A stretch of 64,000 nucleotides of DNA from Neisseriaceae bacterium CLB008 (GCA_041228285.1 CP166133.1:1789380-1853379); one strand, 5' to 3'; shown: positions 1 to 9,600, counted from the first letter of the stretch. The notes: generated from the sequence alone by a model not told the origin. Made by a program: numbers and translations.

Positions 1-584
1 GCACCACGCTTGGTTTGTGCATCCCACTCAGAATGAGGCTTAAACTCACGCGAGGGCGCAAACAGCGCCTGCCAATAAGCAACTGGCCAACGCATACTCA
101 TTACCGTTGGCAAGGTAGACGCTTGGTTCTCTTGCTTCACTGGCTTCACTTCAGTCATAAAGTAGGCGTACATCGCCTCCACGTCTTCATCCGGCATAAT
201 GGTATAAGAAGGATAAGGCATAGCAGGATACAAGGGGGCACCGTCTTGACGTACCCCATGTTTTACCGCATTGGCAAACTGGGCCAATGAGTAGCCACCA
301 ATACCTGTCTCCACGTCAGGCGTAATATTGGTCGAGTAAATCGCCCCAACTGGGGTTTGCATCGCCAGCCCGCCTGCGTAGGGCGCGCCACCAGGCACAC
401 TATGACAGGCAAAGCAGTCGGAGCTTTGCGCCACGTATTGGCCCCGCTGTACCACATCGGCACTGGCAGTTAATTTAGGCTCAATGGTTTGTTGTCGAGC
501 AGACATCAGGGCATGCGATCCACCGTAGGCGGCAACAACGCCAATCACGGCCAAGGCACTCAATGTGAAATAGATTTTTTTCAT
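1..584 (-). CDS. Cytochrome c subunit of a membrane alcohol/aldehyde dehydrogenase (partial)
   Basis: Reading the minus strand from the ATG at 584 gives an open frame to the window edge (194 codons, C-terminus missing). It starts MKKIYFTLSALAVIGVVAAYG, a signal peptide or N-terminal anchor. A class I haem site CFACH lies near residues 57-61 and is followed by a segment typical of AdhB-type cytochromes (GAIYSTNITPD, then GVRQDGAPLYPAMPYPSYT). Family members carry two or three haems and pass electrons from a periplasmic dehydrogenase to quinone or oxidase; only the first haem is inside the window. A weak GGAAC ribosome site precedes the start. The catalytic partner, if any, lies beyond the left edge, so the substrate is unknown. 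Confidence 0.85.
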   Translation of the reverse strand, partial: MKKIYFTLSALAVIGVVAAYGGSHALMSARQQTIEPKLTASADVVQRGQYVAQSSDCFACHSVPGGAPYAGGLAMQTPVGAIYSTNITPDVETGIGGYSLAQFANAVKHGVRQDGAPLYPAMPYPSYTIMPDEDVEAMYAYFMTEVKPVKQENQASTLPTVMSMRWPVAYWQALFAPSREFKPHSEWDAQTKRG

Positions 585-1027
585 AGGATGTTCCTTATTG
601 TTGCGCCTATTTTTCCCTTTTGCCCTGTACGCGTATATTGTGGAAAACCACATACCCCTTAGCCTATTGATGTGCATCAAGCAGACAATCTCTGCCCTTT
701 TCTTTCTCCTAAATAGCGGATCACATAGGCTCTTGAAAGCAAAAAGAAAACGTTAACCATCCAGTTCAACTCTAAGACAACACACCCTCTACACGCTATA
801 AATAGCCTGCATGAAACCGTTTCCCTTAAAAATAAGGCCCCCAGCCACGCACAACCCAAACCAAAATCACTATTTTCAAATAAAATATATAGATATTTCC
901 GATGGTTATAGTATGATGATTTATAAATAAGTATTTAATAATAAAGCCAGCTACGCTTTTAGTATCCTCCGTAGTGGTGCTTTAAAACGAACTCGAACTT
1001 AAAACCACATACCCCGAAGGAATAACT
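585..1027. other. Intergenic region, AT-rich, promoter-containing
   Basis: No convincing gene is seen. The right half (about 860-960) is strongly AT-rich and holds several TATAAT-like hexamers, so a promoter for the small gene at 1028 probably lies here. I saw no hairpin terminator for the cytochrome gene, which is transcribed away from this region. Confidence 0.5.
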
Positions 1028-1276
1028 ATGCTTAGTTTAGTTATCGCTTGCGCTCCTTGTGCCGTTAAGTGCTTAGATACTTTAGAACAAGAAGTATTGA
1101 CGCTGGGTTCGGTTAGAAAAATACAGGGATTGATCTGGCACCTAGACACAATCCACTCCGTGACTTTTGTGCGTAGCCGTATCGAGGCCCATACTGGGCC
1201 AAATCATGCCCATCAAGTGATCAACGTCACCTATCTAGATGCCGATGCCGTGATTCACTATCTACAGCTTTCCTAA
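1028..1276 (+). CDS. Small hypothetical protein (82 aa)
   Basis: The ATG at 1028 is preceded by GAAGGAATAACT, a fair ribosome site. The product is 82 residues with a Cys-rich start (ACAPCAVKC near residues 7-15) and a His/Thr-rich middle. I do not recognise the family. The CxxC-like spacing could bind metal or be redox active, but nothing else supports that. It is followed by the aadA-like pseudogene and may be a free-standing gene. Confidence 0.5.
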   Translation: MLSLVIACAPCAVKCLDTLEQEVLTLGSVRKIQGLIWHLDTIHSVTFVRSRIEAHTGPNHAHQVINVTYLDADAVIHYLQLS

Positions 1277-1351
1277 ACGCCTACCCTTGCTTTCGACCAA
1301 AGCGCGCTTATGTGCTTCAATCAATATGATGCATACTCACTAACTCAGCCC

Positions 1352-2145
1352 ATGCTCACCCATCTCTCAAATACCGACCAGCGCCAAATCGCTGCCGTCC
1401 AAACCTTCATCACTCAACCTATGGCGTAAAATGTTCTGGCGATTCACCTCTATGGCTCAGCCATTGACGGCGGTTTAAAATACTATAGCGATATCGACCT
1501 ATTGGTCACCGTACGCCAGCCTCTTAGTCAAGATCAACCCCCATGCCTTAATGCAAGGCTTACTGGCGCAATCGGCCTTTCGGGCAACATTCGCAACACT
1601 GCGTGCGCTAGAGGTGACCGTCGTCGTATATGCTCATGTGCAGCCCTCGCGGTTCCCCCCATAAGTGACCTACAGTTTGGCGAATGGTTACGAGACGACA
1701 TTCTGGCCCACACCTATGCCCCCCACAGCCAGACCCTGGCTTAGCTATTTTATTGGCGCAGGCCGGCCAAGCCAGCCACCGTCTTATTGGGCCAGACGCA
1801 AAGACTCTGTTTAATCCCATCCCCAAAGAAGACCTCTTAAGTACGTTTCAACACACGCTAAACCAATGGCGAAGCCCCGACGACTTAAGCGGTGACGAGC
1901 GCAACATCATTCTGGCCATAGGGCGTATCTGGTACAGCGTCCACACCCACAAAATCACCACCAAAGGCCAAACCGCCGCCTCTCAGCTGCCTGCCCAACA
2001 CGCTCAGCTGTTGGCAACCGCCTGTGCCGAATACTTAGGGCACACAACCCATGACTGGCATTCAGCTCTATCCCAAGTTATTGATTTTGTAGCCCATGCC
2101 CAAACGCGCCTCAACCTCCTTATCACCACCGGCTTAAAAGAATGA
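1352..2145 (+). pseudogene. Aminoglycoside nucleotidyltransferase (ANT(3'')/AadA-like), decayed
   Basis: Starting at the ATG at 1352 the text matches the AadA family through several frames. The nucleotidyltransferase motif HLYGSAIDGGLKYYSDIDLL is intact near 1443-1502. An in-frame TAA at 1427-1429 interrupts the N-terminus. The family then continues in another frame (ALMQGLLAQSAFRATFATL..., about 1548-1660), returns for DLQFGEWLRDDILAH (about 1670-1710), and shifts again so that the C-terminal half (LAILLAQAGQ... to GLKE, about 1738-2145) is in a third register. At least one nonsense and three frame changes show the gene is dead. Family enzymes adenylylate streptomycin/spectinomycin. The whole domain is still visible, so the loss looks fairly recent. 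Confidence 0.85.
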
Positions 2146-2188
2146 TAAGGAAAGATGCTCGCTCTTACAGTTATCTGCCACGCCTGGA

Positions 2189-2213
2189 TCAAAAAAACCA
2201 CCCTAAGGTGGTC
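2189..2213 (-). terminator. Intrinsic terminator (minus strand)
   Basis: ACCACC-CTAA-GGTGGT (2197-2212) forms a 6-bp stem. Read on the minus strand it is followed by seven T. It may be a back-up terminator behind the lipoprotein gene ending at 2306. Confidence 0.6.
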
Positions 2214-2256
2214 ATCTCCGTGGAAGCCGCGCTGCTCAGTGGCACACGGTTAAACA

Positions 2257-2288
2257 TTAAAAATGGCCACCCTCTGGATGGCCATTAA
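2257..2288 (-). terminator. Intrinsic terminator of the lipoprotein gene
   Basis: ATGGCCA and TGGCCAT (2263-2285) pair around a short loop. On the minus strand a run of five T follows, 20 bases after the stop of the lipoprotein gene at 2306. Confidence 0.7.
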
Positions 2289-2305
2289 GTCAGATTAACT
2301 CGACA

Positions 2306-2608
2306 TTAACCCTTAGGGATTAACTTAAATTGCTCAGTCGCTTGTTTACACGCCTCAATAGCGGCGGCTTTAGATGCTTCAGGAATGTCTTTCCATTGAT
2401 CCTCAGTTGCTTTAATCGCTTCTTTAAACTGCTCAGCCATGGCTGGGTTGGCGCTGATGAGCTCATTCATTTGATCTAGGTAAGCTTTACACTCTTGCGG
2501 CATCGCAGATTCTGCAGACACAACAGATTCGGCTTTATCGCCTTCCTTCTCAGAACCACAAGCGGCCAAAGCCAAAGATGCTGCAATCATCAGTAAGGTT
2601 TTTTTCAT
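2306..2608 (-). CDS. Small lipoprotein (DUF5339-like)
   Basis: I start at MKKTLLMIAASLALAAC (ATG at 2608) because this gives a textbook lipoprotein signal with lipobox LAAC; the longer frame adds an unlikely N-terminus. The mature chain is about 80 residues, acidic then helical: QECKAYLDQMNELISANPAMAEQFKEAIKATEDQW, with two conserved-looking Cys (in QECKAYL and EACKQATEQ) that could form a disulphide. The layout resembles the DUF5339 family of small outer-membrane lipoproteins; this is from memory of the pattern. Function unknown. It is a single gene with its own terminator. Confidence 0.75.
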   Translation of the reverse strand: MKKTLLMIAASLALAACGSEKEGDKAESVVSAESAMPQECKAYLDQMNELISANPAMAEQFKEAIKATEDQWKDIPEASKAAAIEACKQATEQFKLIPKG

Positions 2609-2650
2609 TTTATTAATCACTATATTTGATAAAAAACAATTATAAATCAT

Positions 2651-2998
2651 TAACTATAAAGACAACCAATAGTTTATATTCAATGAACATAGTCAGCCAA
2701 GATAAAAAACTATGGGCCTTTACTCTATCTTCTCGGTCTTCATCGCGCCGATCGCCCTTAGCCCAAGGGGCGGCTCGCCCAAAGCATCTTAAACCATTGA
2801 AATAAAAAGAAGGGAGTAAGCCCAGATCACAGCGAGGCCACCGCCATTAACAGGTACTGAAGCGCCCCCCTATCACATCGTTTTAACCAACGATGCTGCT
2901 GCTCATAGCCGTTTTTTTCCTAAAATTCACACGCCATGACTATTTTTAACCTCTATTCTCCGACAACATCGGCTGCATCAGCCAGCCATTAGCATGGC
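2651..2998. other. Intergenic region, nothing recognised
   Basis: Between the lipoprotein start and the next minus-strand gene I see no plausible reading frame, hairpin terminator or repeat. Confidence 0.4.
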
Positions 2999-3634
2999 CT
3001 ATAGCTCTGGCAACAAGGCCATATTTAAGTGATAGAGTAGATTATTCGCCTGCTTCACGTTCTCAATTTGGCAGCCAAAGCCTTTGTCTCGCGCTTTTCC
3101 ATCGAAAAGGTTGCAGGAAAATCGATAAATGATCTGTAGACTGCACTCTAATTTCTTGATGTCCAAAATTCGCTCAAAGTCACCGTCAAAAAATTGATTT
3201 AGCCCAAGCTGCGCCTGATTGGGCAAGCCCTTTGCATTCAAAGAATAGCCTAGTTTCTCACGTAAATCAGGATCTTGATAGCGCTCATGAAAATACCGTG
3301 CGCAGCCAATATAGGCCTCATAGAGGGGTAAATGCCTATTGATTTCTCGATAATACTGGCGAGAAAACCCTTTAATCTGCGCATTTTTACTCGAACTTCT
3401 GGGATTAGAAATAAAACTTTTGTCAAAACACATCCATAAAAAAGTAAATTTCCGAATGACGTCTATCAATTGGGGGGATTCATCCACATACACTTTTTTA
3501 AACACCTGGCTTAAATCTACTTCACAATCAATCAAACTCATAACTTTGCTATTTCCATAATAAACAACAGGCTTCTTAGCCGGAATATGACCGCTTAAGG
3601 TGCGCTCTGGCTGGCCAAGCCCTGAATAAACCAA
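2999..3634 (-). CDS. Hypothetical protein (about 211 aa)
   Basis: A single open frame of 211 residues with no signal peptide or membrane segment. The C-terminal half is helical and aromatic-rich (QYYREINRHLPLYEAYIGCARYFHERYQDPDLREKLGY), and a KKLECSLQIIYRFSCNLFDG segment follows. I do not recognise the family. The start is uncertain: an internal MSLIDCEV (about residue 32) would be an alternative. The gene stands alone between two intergenic regions. Confidence 0.55.
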   Translation of the reverse strand: MVYSGLGQPERTLSGHIPAKKPVVYYGNSKVMSLIDCEVDLSQVFKKVYVDESPQLIDVIRKFTFLWMCFDKSFISNPRSSSKNAQIKGFSRQYYREINRHLPLYEAYIGCARYFHERYQDPDLREKLGYSLNAKGLPNQAQLGLNQFFDGDFERILDIKKLECSLQIIYRFSCNLFDGKARDKGFGCQIENVKQANNLLYHLNMALLPEL

Positions 3635-3673
3635 ACGTCCAGCGTAGACTATTTAATGATTGCCAACACCCGT

Positions 3674-4021
3674 CTAGGCGTTGGCATTAAGATTGCGGTG
3701 GGTCACCCACCAAGTCAAGCCCAAGGCCACCGTTAACAAGCCAGTAAACCATGCGGGCAGCAATACGGCGCTGAGTAAAACAAACAAAATGCTTAGGCCT
3801 ATTGCTGACTTCATGAACTTCTGTTGACGATAGCCAATGCAGCACAACCACACCAGCACAATGGCCAGCTCTAGGTATACAAAAAACAGGGCTAAAGCCA
3901 CAAATGACCAACTATTAAAGAAGTCTCGTTGGACAAACCAAACGTTGTACCAACACATGGCCATAAAAACCAACAATGGCCATGCCATGATCACACCCAA
4001 TGAAGTGATTTTTTGATTCAT
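3674..4021 (-). CDS. Small integral membrane protein
   Basis: The frame begins MNQKITSLGVIMAWPLLVFMAMCWYN (ATG at 4021). It contains about four hydrophobic helices: residues 8-27, 36-62, 71-89 and 90-106. No soluble domain or motif is recognised, so only an inner-membrane location is inferred. It is downstream of, and in the same direction as, the lipoprotein gene at 4351-4701, but 330 bases separate them. Confidence 0.6.
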   Translation of the reverse strand: MNQKITSLGVIMAWPLLVFMAMCWYNVWFVQRDFFNSWSFVALALFFVYLELAIVLVWLCCIGYRQQKFMKSAIGLSILFVLLSAVLLPAWFTGLLTVALGLTWWVTHRNLNANA

Positions 4022-4350
4022 CAACCGCAACAACCCTCATGTTTACTAAGCATCAGCATGCTTTGCTTCGCCAACCATCACTCTAAAGTTGTTTAAATCC
4101 GAGCACGTAGAATCAAAACATCCTCGCCCTACATCAAACCCTTAAGCTTCGGCCTGACCCCAAGGCTGATCGCCCAACTTAAAAATTAGAATAATAACTT
4201 AAATTTAGATCTAGATAGATAAATGCCTCACAAGTACGACCAAAAAAACCACGCTTTTTCTAACGCCAACACAGCCACGGCACCGCCCCGCACTGCCTTT
4301 TCCTGCACTTCAAGCTCTATGAGCCATGATTTAAGGGGCATTAAAACCCC
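4022..4350. other. Intergenic region, nothing recognised
   Basis: No credible reading frame, RNA or hairpin is visible here; base composition turns AT-rich around 4180-4250. Confidence 0.4.
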
Positions 4351-4701
4351 TTAGGGTTGGAGACGGCGGGTGTTGATAAACGTGCCCCCCTGGCCATCCT
4401 CTCTTAACCCGACTTGGTATTGGCTTTGCTGCCCACAGGCATCTATCTGCCACACTTCAGTTGAGCTGATCGGACGACCGCTGCCGTCCACTTTCTGGTC
4501 CACGATTTGGCTGCGTACCGAGGTGATCTGACGACAACCTTGCCGTATCTGCTCAAAATTTTTGATCGACTTCAACACGTCGGCTTTTAAAGTATGACTG
4601 CCAAATGAAGCACTTTCCCCAGCAAACTGAGGACTCATCGCGCAACCGGCCAACAGCATCACCATCGCTAAACCGCATCCTTGCCGTCTTGATAACATCA
4701 T
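4351..4701 (-). CDS. Small lipoprotein (116 aa)
   Basis: Two adjacent ATGs (4701 and 4698) follow an AAAGGA site; I use the first. The N-terminus MMLSRRQGCGLAMVMLLAGC is a lipoprotein signal with lipobox LAGC. The mature part has four further features: a basic helix, EQIRQGCRQITSV, a DGSGRPISSTEVWQIDACGQQSQYQV segment, and a short C-terminal tail. Two Cys may pair. The WxxxxCG pattern is common in small proteobacterial outer-membrane lipoproteins, but I cannot name a family. It sits downstream of the AraC gene at 4815-5837, separated by about 110 bases, and is probably transcribed separately. Confidence 0.65.
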   Translation of the reverse strand: MMLSRRQGCGLAMVMLLAGCAMSPQFAGESASFGSHTLKADVLKSIKNFEQIRQGCRQITSVRSQIVDQKVDGSGRPISSTEVWQIDACGQQSQYQVGLREDGQGGTFINTRRLQP

Positions 4702-4814
4702 GCTTCCTTTCATAGCTAACACCTACCCCGACATAGAGAGAAAGGCCTCAGGCTGGCGCCGTAACATAAAAATCCACTAGCATATAAAACATAGCACAAA
4801 CGACATTGTCTTGG

Positions 4815-5837
4815 CTAGCTGACGCCATTGACAAACACGCCAGCAGAGCCTTCGGCTTTGTATTTAAACGCAGGATTCAGCGGCTTACGCTGTTCTCGCG
4901 GCGAATACCCATGAAAATTCCGATACGCTTTGGCAAAATGAGAAGACGTTAAAAAGCCACACGCCACGGTGATTTGCATGATGGACAGGCTGGTTTGCGA
5001 CAATAAGTCTTTGGCATAGCGTAACCGTAGCTGTAAATAATACTGTGCTGGCGTGGTGTCATAATAACGCTTAAATAGCCTTTCTAGCTGCCGTAACGAT
5101 AAGGGGATAAGCTCTGCAATTTCTTGCATCGTCAGCACTTCATCCAAATTGGCCTGCATTAAAGCCACCGCTGTTTCTACATAATCAAAACCCGGACCAA
5201 CCGTATTGGGATTGTTTTTATAACGAATTGACTCCCCTTCGCGGATTCTATCCATGACGAACTGTTCGGCCACAGAATGGGCCAAATTTTTGCCGTGATG
5301 CAGTCTGACTAATTGCAACATCATGTCCATGGCGGCATGACCACCGGAACAGGTTAAACGATCTCGGTCGATGACGTACAGTTGATCCGTAAAATGGACT
5401 TTAGGAAAGACCTCTTTGGCCGCAGGCAGGCTCTCCCAATGAACCGTTCCCTCGTAGCCGTCCATCAATTTAGCCAGCGCTAAAGCAATGGAGCCATTGC
5501 ATAATCCGCCCAATACAATGCCTTTTTGGGCCAACTGTTGTAGCAAAACCTTAATCGCTGGCGTAGTTGCCTCTTGTACATCGACACCCGCACAGACAAA
5601 AACCATGTCACATGCAAACAGGCCTTTGGCGTCTGTCGTGGCGCCTATGCTTAAACCATTACTGGCCAATACGCCTGGCTCTTGAAACACCGACCATTCA
5701 TACCCTTCCTTCTGGCTTAAGTAATTGGTCATTCTCAAAACATCGACTGCGCTCGCAAAGGTAATAAAGGTGAAGCCTTGTAACAAGATGAAGCCTATTT
5801 TCTGTGTATCATGCTGGGGTATTTTTTTATGCTGCAT
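4815..5837 (-). CDS. GlxA/GbdR-type AraC family transcriptional activator
   Basis: 340 residues with a DJ-1/PfpI-like N-terminal domain (about 12-190: KIGFILLQGFTFITFASAVDVLRMTNYL, GLCNGSIALA near the nucleophile elbow) and a C-terminal AraC double helix-turn-helix (about 225-320, ending LTSSHFAKAYRNFHGYSPREQRK). This architecture is shared by GbdR, CdhR, SouR and ArgR, which sense small amino-acid-like compounds. It adjoins soxBDAG, so control of sarcosine or glycine betaine breakdown is the best inference. A GAGGAGA ribosome site precedes the ATG. A paralogue lies at 18292-19251. Which effector it senses cannot be read from sequence. Confidence 0.9.
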   Translation of the reverse strand: MQHKKIPQHDTQKIGFILLQGFTFITFASAVDVLRMTNYLSQKEGYEWSVFQEPGVLASNGLSIGATTDAKGLFACDMVFVCAGVDVQEATTPAIKVLLQQLAQKGIVLGGLCNGSIALALAKLMDGYEGTVHWESLPAAKEVFPKVHFTDQLYVIDRDRLTCSGGHAAMDMMLQLVRLHHGKNLAHSVAEQFVMDRIREGESIRYKNNPNTVGPGFDYVETAVALMQANLDEVLTMQEIAELIPLSLRQLERLFKRYYDTTPAQYYLQLRLRYAKDLLSQTSLSIMQITVACGFLTSSHFAKAYRNFHGYSPREQRKPLNPAFKYKAEGSAGVFVNGVS

Positions 5838-5933
5838 GTCATTCTCCTCTTTTATCGCTCATCACCAGATCAAGATCACCCTATTCTTATAGACAACAAA
5901 ACCCTAATCACAAAAGGATCAGGGTTTTCTTCA

Positions 5934-6581
5934 TTATGGCTGGGTGTATCTTTGCCAGTTTTCTTCTTCAATCGCCCATTTTTTTTGTAAAGAGAATCCG
6001 TATGGCCTGGCTGTTTTGTCTAAAATCTTCCAAAGGTACTCGGCAAAACTCCTTCTGAAAATTAAAGCATAATCGCCTTGATCAATACAACATATTAAAA
6101 ACGGCGTTTTTTTACCTATGGTTTGCACACACCTGCCTTTTTGTATGCTCAAAATAGGATAAGGAGACAAATGCCGCAGCACGGTGGCCGCATCCGACCC
6201 ATGAATCCTCAGCATCATGAGGCCGCCGCTGTTATCGACCACTTGGGCATGCACCCCTTTTAAGGCAAGCTGTAGCTGAGACAAAAGCCGATCTTTCACG
6301 CCATAAGCACAAATCAGCGTCCACTCATCGGGAGATTGCCAACACACGGCGGCCTCTTGGGCATAAACCATGCCTTTAGGCTCGGTCGGCAAGGCGCAGG
6401 CTAAAACCGACGCCACCGCCTCAACAAAGGCCGGATCACCCACCAGACCACGTAAATTAATGAAGCCCAATGCCCCACCACTGCTGTAGTTCAAGCGCGT
6501 ATTGGCGGCCTGCTCTGGCAGGCTTTGCCACTGAGCGTGTAAAGGCATCTGCCACTGTTTTATAATGGATGAATTAAGCAT
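5934..6581 (-). CDS. soxG: Sarcosine oxidase gamma subunit
   Basis: Last gene of soxBDAG. The start MLNSSIIKQW (ATG at 6581) overlaps the soxA stop, giving 215 residues, the usual size for the family. The sequence shows the gamma-subunit pattern: LNYSSGGALGFINLRGLVGDPAFVEAV near the N-terminus, then LPTEPKGMVYAQEAAVCWQSPDEWTLI and NSGGLMMLRIHGSDAATVLRHLSPYPI, a GcvT-like fold. It is part of the cytosolic heterotetramer that oxidises sarcosine to glycine with formation of H2O2 and methylene-tetrahydrofolate. It is translationally coupled to soxA. Confidence 0.9.
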   Translation of the reverse strand: MLNSSIIKQWQMPLHAQWQSLPEQAANTRLNYSSGGALGFINLRGLVGDPAFVEAVASVLACALPTEPKGMVYAQEAAVCWQSPDEWTLICAYGVKDRLLSQLQLALKGVHAQVVDNSGGLMMLRIHGSDAATVLRHLSPYPILSIQKGRCVQTIGKKTPFLICCIDQGDYALIFRRSFAEYLWKILDKTARPYGFSLQKKWAIEEENWQRYTQP

Positions 6582-9500
6582 GTTGACGTTCTCCCTTTTC
6601 ATCAACAAAAATCGCACTTTGTGCAACGGTAAACGGAATGAGCTGGCCACCCGCAAACGCATATAAGGTTTGGCCAATCAGTTCACGACCATTTTCAACC
6701 ACGGCCATGGCGATTGACCGCCCTAAGAAGGCGCTAAAATAGCTAGAGGTGATGTGGCCCATGAATGGAATCTTGGCATCGTGACTGCCGGCCTTAGGCG
6801 GGGTGAATTGATTAGAGGCAACCACCTGTGCACCCTCCGGAATCACTGCATGCACATCGTGCGGCAAGAGCCCCACTAAATGTTTTCTGTCGCTGCGCGC
6901 AGTATCGCTACGCGATAAAGAGCGTCGCCCCAAGAAAGAAAATGGTTTTTTCATGCCCACGGCCCATGCCATCCCTAAATCAATCGGCGTCACCGAACCA
7001 TCAGTATCCTGGCCGACGATAATAAAGCCTTTTTCAGCGCGCAATACGTGCATCGTCTCCGTACCGTAGGGGGTGATGTCAAACGCTGCGCCAGCTTGCA
7101 TGACTTGGGCCCAAACGTGATGCGCAAAGCCTGCCTCAATATTGATTTCATACGCCAGCTCACCCGAAAAACTCACGCGGAACACCCGTGCTGGAATGCC
7201 AGCAACGGTGCCGCTACGCCAATCCATAAAGGCAAATTGATCCGCGGCAAAATCAATGTCGTCACACAGCTGCGTCATCACGGCTCGAGCATTAGGCCCA
7301 ACCACGGCAATCGTGCCCCAATGATCGGTCACAGAAGTCATCCAAACCTTAAGCTCAGGCCATTCTGTTTGATGCCAACGCTCCAGCCAGCTTAAAACAT
7401 TGGCGGCCCCGCCGGTTGTGGTGGTCATGTAAAACTGTTCATCATGGATGCAAGCGGTCACGCCATCGTCAATGACCATGCCGTTTTCGTCCAGCATCAA
7501 ACCATAACGACACTTACCAGGCTCTAACTTAGTCCAGGCGTTGCTGTAAATACGGTTTAAGAACTCGCGTGCGTCAGGACCATCAATTTGAATTTTCCCC
7601 AGCGTCGAGGCATCCATGATGCCCACCGACGTGCGCGTGGCTAGGCACTCACGATTGACGGCATCAGTCATGCTTTCGCCTGCCAAAGGGAAATACCACG
7701 GGCGTAACCATTGGCCTACTTCTTCAAACAAGGCTCCCTGCGCTTGATGATGCTCATGCATCGCCGTGATGCGCTCCGGGTCAAAGGTCGTGTCCGAATC
7801 CAAGCCCGCTAAAACGCCTAAGCTAACCGGCGTATAGGCCGGGCGATAAGTCGTCGTGCTGACCTCTTCAATCGGCACCTGCATGGCTTCTGCGGTTAAA
7901 ATAAAGCTATTCACGCTAGAAAGCTTGCCTTGATCGGTACCAAAACCAAAGGCGGTATAGCGTTTCACGTGTTCAATGTGGCGATAATTCTCTTGAATCG
8001 TGATTTTAATGTCTTCCGCGGTGACGTCGTTTTGGTAGTCTACAAACGCCTTGTCACCCTTACCTGGCGCAGCGCCACTGGGTAAAGCCACGACCAATTC
8101 CATGGCTTGATGCGCCTCTTCTACCGCCTCTGGCAGCAAGAGCGAACCGTCCTTATCGTAAGCCTGGAAAAAATCGGTGAGCATGTGCTGAGTTTGCTCG
8201 ATGCTGCCCCGCCAGGTTTTTTCACCGGTGACGGCGCCCACGCAACAGATGGCTGGCTTACAATCAGCATAGCGATGAGGCACCACAAACGCCATCTTAT
8301 CCTGGTCCCAAATCGGTCGGCTGATGTCATGGCAATACAGATGCACCGTTGGCGACAACCCACCACTGCTTAACACAACGTCGCAGTCGAGCGTATTCGT
8401 TTGCTGCGTCACCACGTCAATCAGCTTGACCCCCGTCACTTCTTTCTTACCCTTAACGGTGGCAATCCCCGTCTTTAAATACACCCGTACTTCCTTAGGT
8501 AAGTAAGACGGCACCGTGCTGACTCGGCGTGCATCCGCCACCACCACGGCCGCCCCTGCTTGATGTAGGTCTCGTGCGGCCAAGTAAATTTCGTCATTAT
8601 TGCCACAGATCACGATTTTCTGGCCCAGCAACACGCCATAGCGATTTAAATAGGTTTGGGCCGCCGATACGGTAAACACACCGGGTAAGTCATTGTTGCC
8701 AAAAACCAAAGGCCGTTCGATGGCGCCGCTGGCCAAAATTACTTTTTCGGCGCGAATACGATGCAGCCTTTGTCTGGGCTGCTCCGCATCTCTTTGGGCA
8801 ATCGGCACATGATCCTGCAGCAGCTCTACGGCTTGAATCAAATTGTGATCATGTAGCGCAAAAGCCGTGGTGCGCGTGAGCACCGTCACCTGATCGTACT
8901 GAGCCAATTGCTGCACCAGCGCCTGCACATACTCATGGCCGAACAGGCCATCAAACTGACTACGCGCATCAGACAATAACCATCCGCCCAGTTGATTTTG
9001 CTCGTCAACCAGCAGGACAGAAAAGCCTGCTTTTGCCGCATTTAGCGCAGCCAATAAACCGGCTAAACCACCGCCGACTACCAATACGTCAACATGATGA
9101 TGAAGATGGTCATACCATTCCTCATCCGCCACAGCCGGCGCAGACCCAAAGCCAGCAAAGCTTCTGATCACATGCTCATATTTGGGCCACATAGACTGGG
9201 GCCACATAAAGGTTTTGCTATAAAAACCAGGGGGCATCATGCCTTTGCCAACCTGACCGATGAAGCCTTTGACGTCGAAATCCAAGCTGGGCCAGCCTGA
9301 GGTTCTTTTGGCAATGAGGCCAGGATACAGCTCAGCCTGAGTGGCCTTAATATTGGGGGTGGTAAACCCACCCGTTTCTAATTGAACCAGAGCATTCGGC
9401 TCTTCGGCCCCCGCACTCATGATGCCACGCAGACGACCATACTTATAGCTGCGTGCTAGGCCTCGTACGCCATTAGCCAATAAGGCGGAGGCCAGAGTAT

Positions 9501-9600
9501 CGCCCTCAAATCCCGTATAGGTTTGACCATCAAACTCAAACTGTACGGCCTGTTTGGCATTGATTTGCATCGATGCATTCAAAACGCGCTGTGCACTCAT
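6574..9600 (-). CDS. soxA: Sarcosine oxidase alpha subunit
   Basis: 1008 residues, the family's full length. N-terminal segment FEFDGQTYTGFEGDTLASALLANGVRGLARSYKYGRLRG (21-59) is the ferredoxin-like region of SoxA. A dinucleotide fold DVLVVGGGLAGLLAALNAAKAG (171-192) and a second pyridine-nucleotide-disulphide domain (about 280-450) follow. From about 610 to 1000 comes the GcvT-like folate-binding domain (ECLATRTSVGIMDASTLGKIQIDGPDAREFLNRIYSN). The enzyme demethylates sarcosine to glycine and transfers the methyl group to tetrahydrofolate. The ATG overlaps the soxD stop (ATGA), so the two are translationally coupled. Confidence 0.97.
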   Translation of the reverse strand: MSAQRVLNASMQINAKQAVQFEFDGQTYTGFEGDTLASALLANGVRGLARSYKYGRLRGIMSAGAEEPNALVQLETGGFTTPNIKATQAELYPGLIAKRTSGWPSLDFDVKGFIGQVGKGMMPPGFYSKTFMWPQSMWPKYEHVIRSFAGFGSAPAVADEEWYDHLHHHVDVLVVGGGLAGLLAALNAAKAGFSVLLVDEQNQLGGWLLSDARSQFDGLFGHEYVQALVQQLAQYDQVTVLTRTTAFALHDHNLIQAVELLQDHVPIAQRDAEQPRQRLHRIRAEKVILASGAIERPLVFGNNDLPGVFTVSAAQTYLNRYGVLLGQKIVICGNNDEIYLAARDLHQAGAAVVVADARRVSTVPSYLPKEVRVYLKTGIATVKGKKEVTGVKLIDVVTQQTNTLDCDVVLSSGGLSPTVHLYCHDISRPIWDQDKMAFVVPHRYADCKPAICCVGAVTGEKTWRGSIEQTQHMLTDFFQAYDKDGSLLLPEAVEEAHQAMELVVALPSGAAPGKGDKAFVDYQNDVTAEDIKITIQENYRHIEHVKRYTAFGFGTDQGKLSSVNSFILTAEAMQVPIEEVSTTTYRPAYTPVSLGVLAGLDSDTTFDPERITAMHEHHQAQGALFEEVGQWLRPWYFPLAGESMTDAVNRECLATRTSVGIMDASTLGKIQIDGPDAREFLNRIYSNAWTKLEPGKCRYGLMLDENGMVIDDGVTACIHDEQFYMTTTTGGAANVLSWLERWHQTEWPELKVWMTSVTDHWGTIAVVGPNARAVMTQLCDDIDFAADQFAFMDWRSGTVAGIPARVFRVSFSGELAYEINIEAGFAHHVWAQVMQAGAAFDITPYGTETMHVLRAEKGFIIVGQDTDGSVTPIDLGMAWAVGMKKPFSFLGRRSLSRSDTARSDRKHLVGLLPHDVHAVIPEGAQVVASNQFTPPKAGSHDAKIPFMGHITSSYFSAFLGRSIAMAVVENGRELIGQTLYAFAGGQLIPFTVAQSAIFVDEKGERQHA

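Noticed and set aside
15..463. Short frames overlapping the left edge on both strands
   Set aside because: They are shadows of the cytochrome c gene, which has a signal peptide and a CFACH haem site.
677..859. 60-codon minus-strand frame in the left intergenic region
   Set aside because: No start signal or recognisable product; likely chance.
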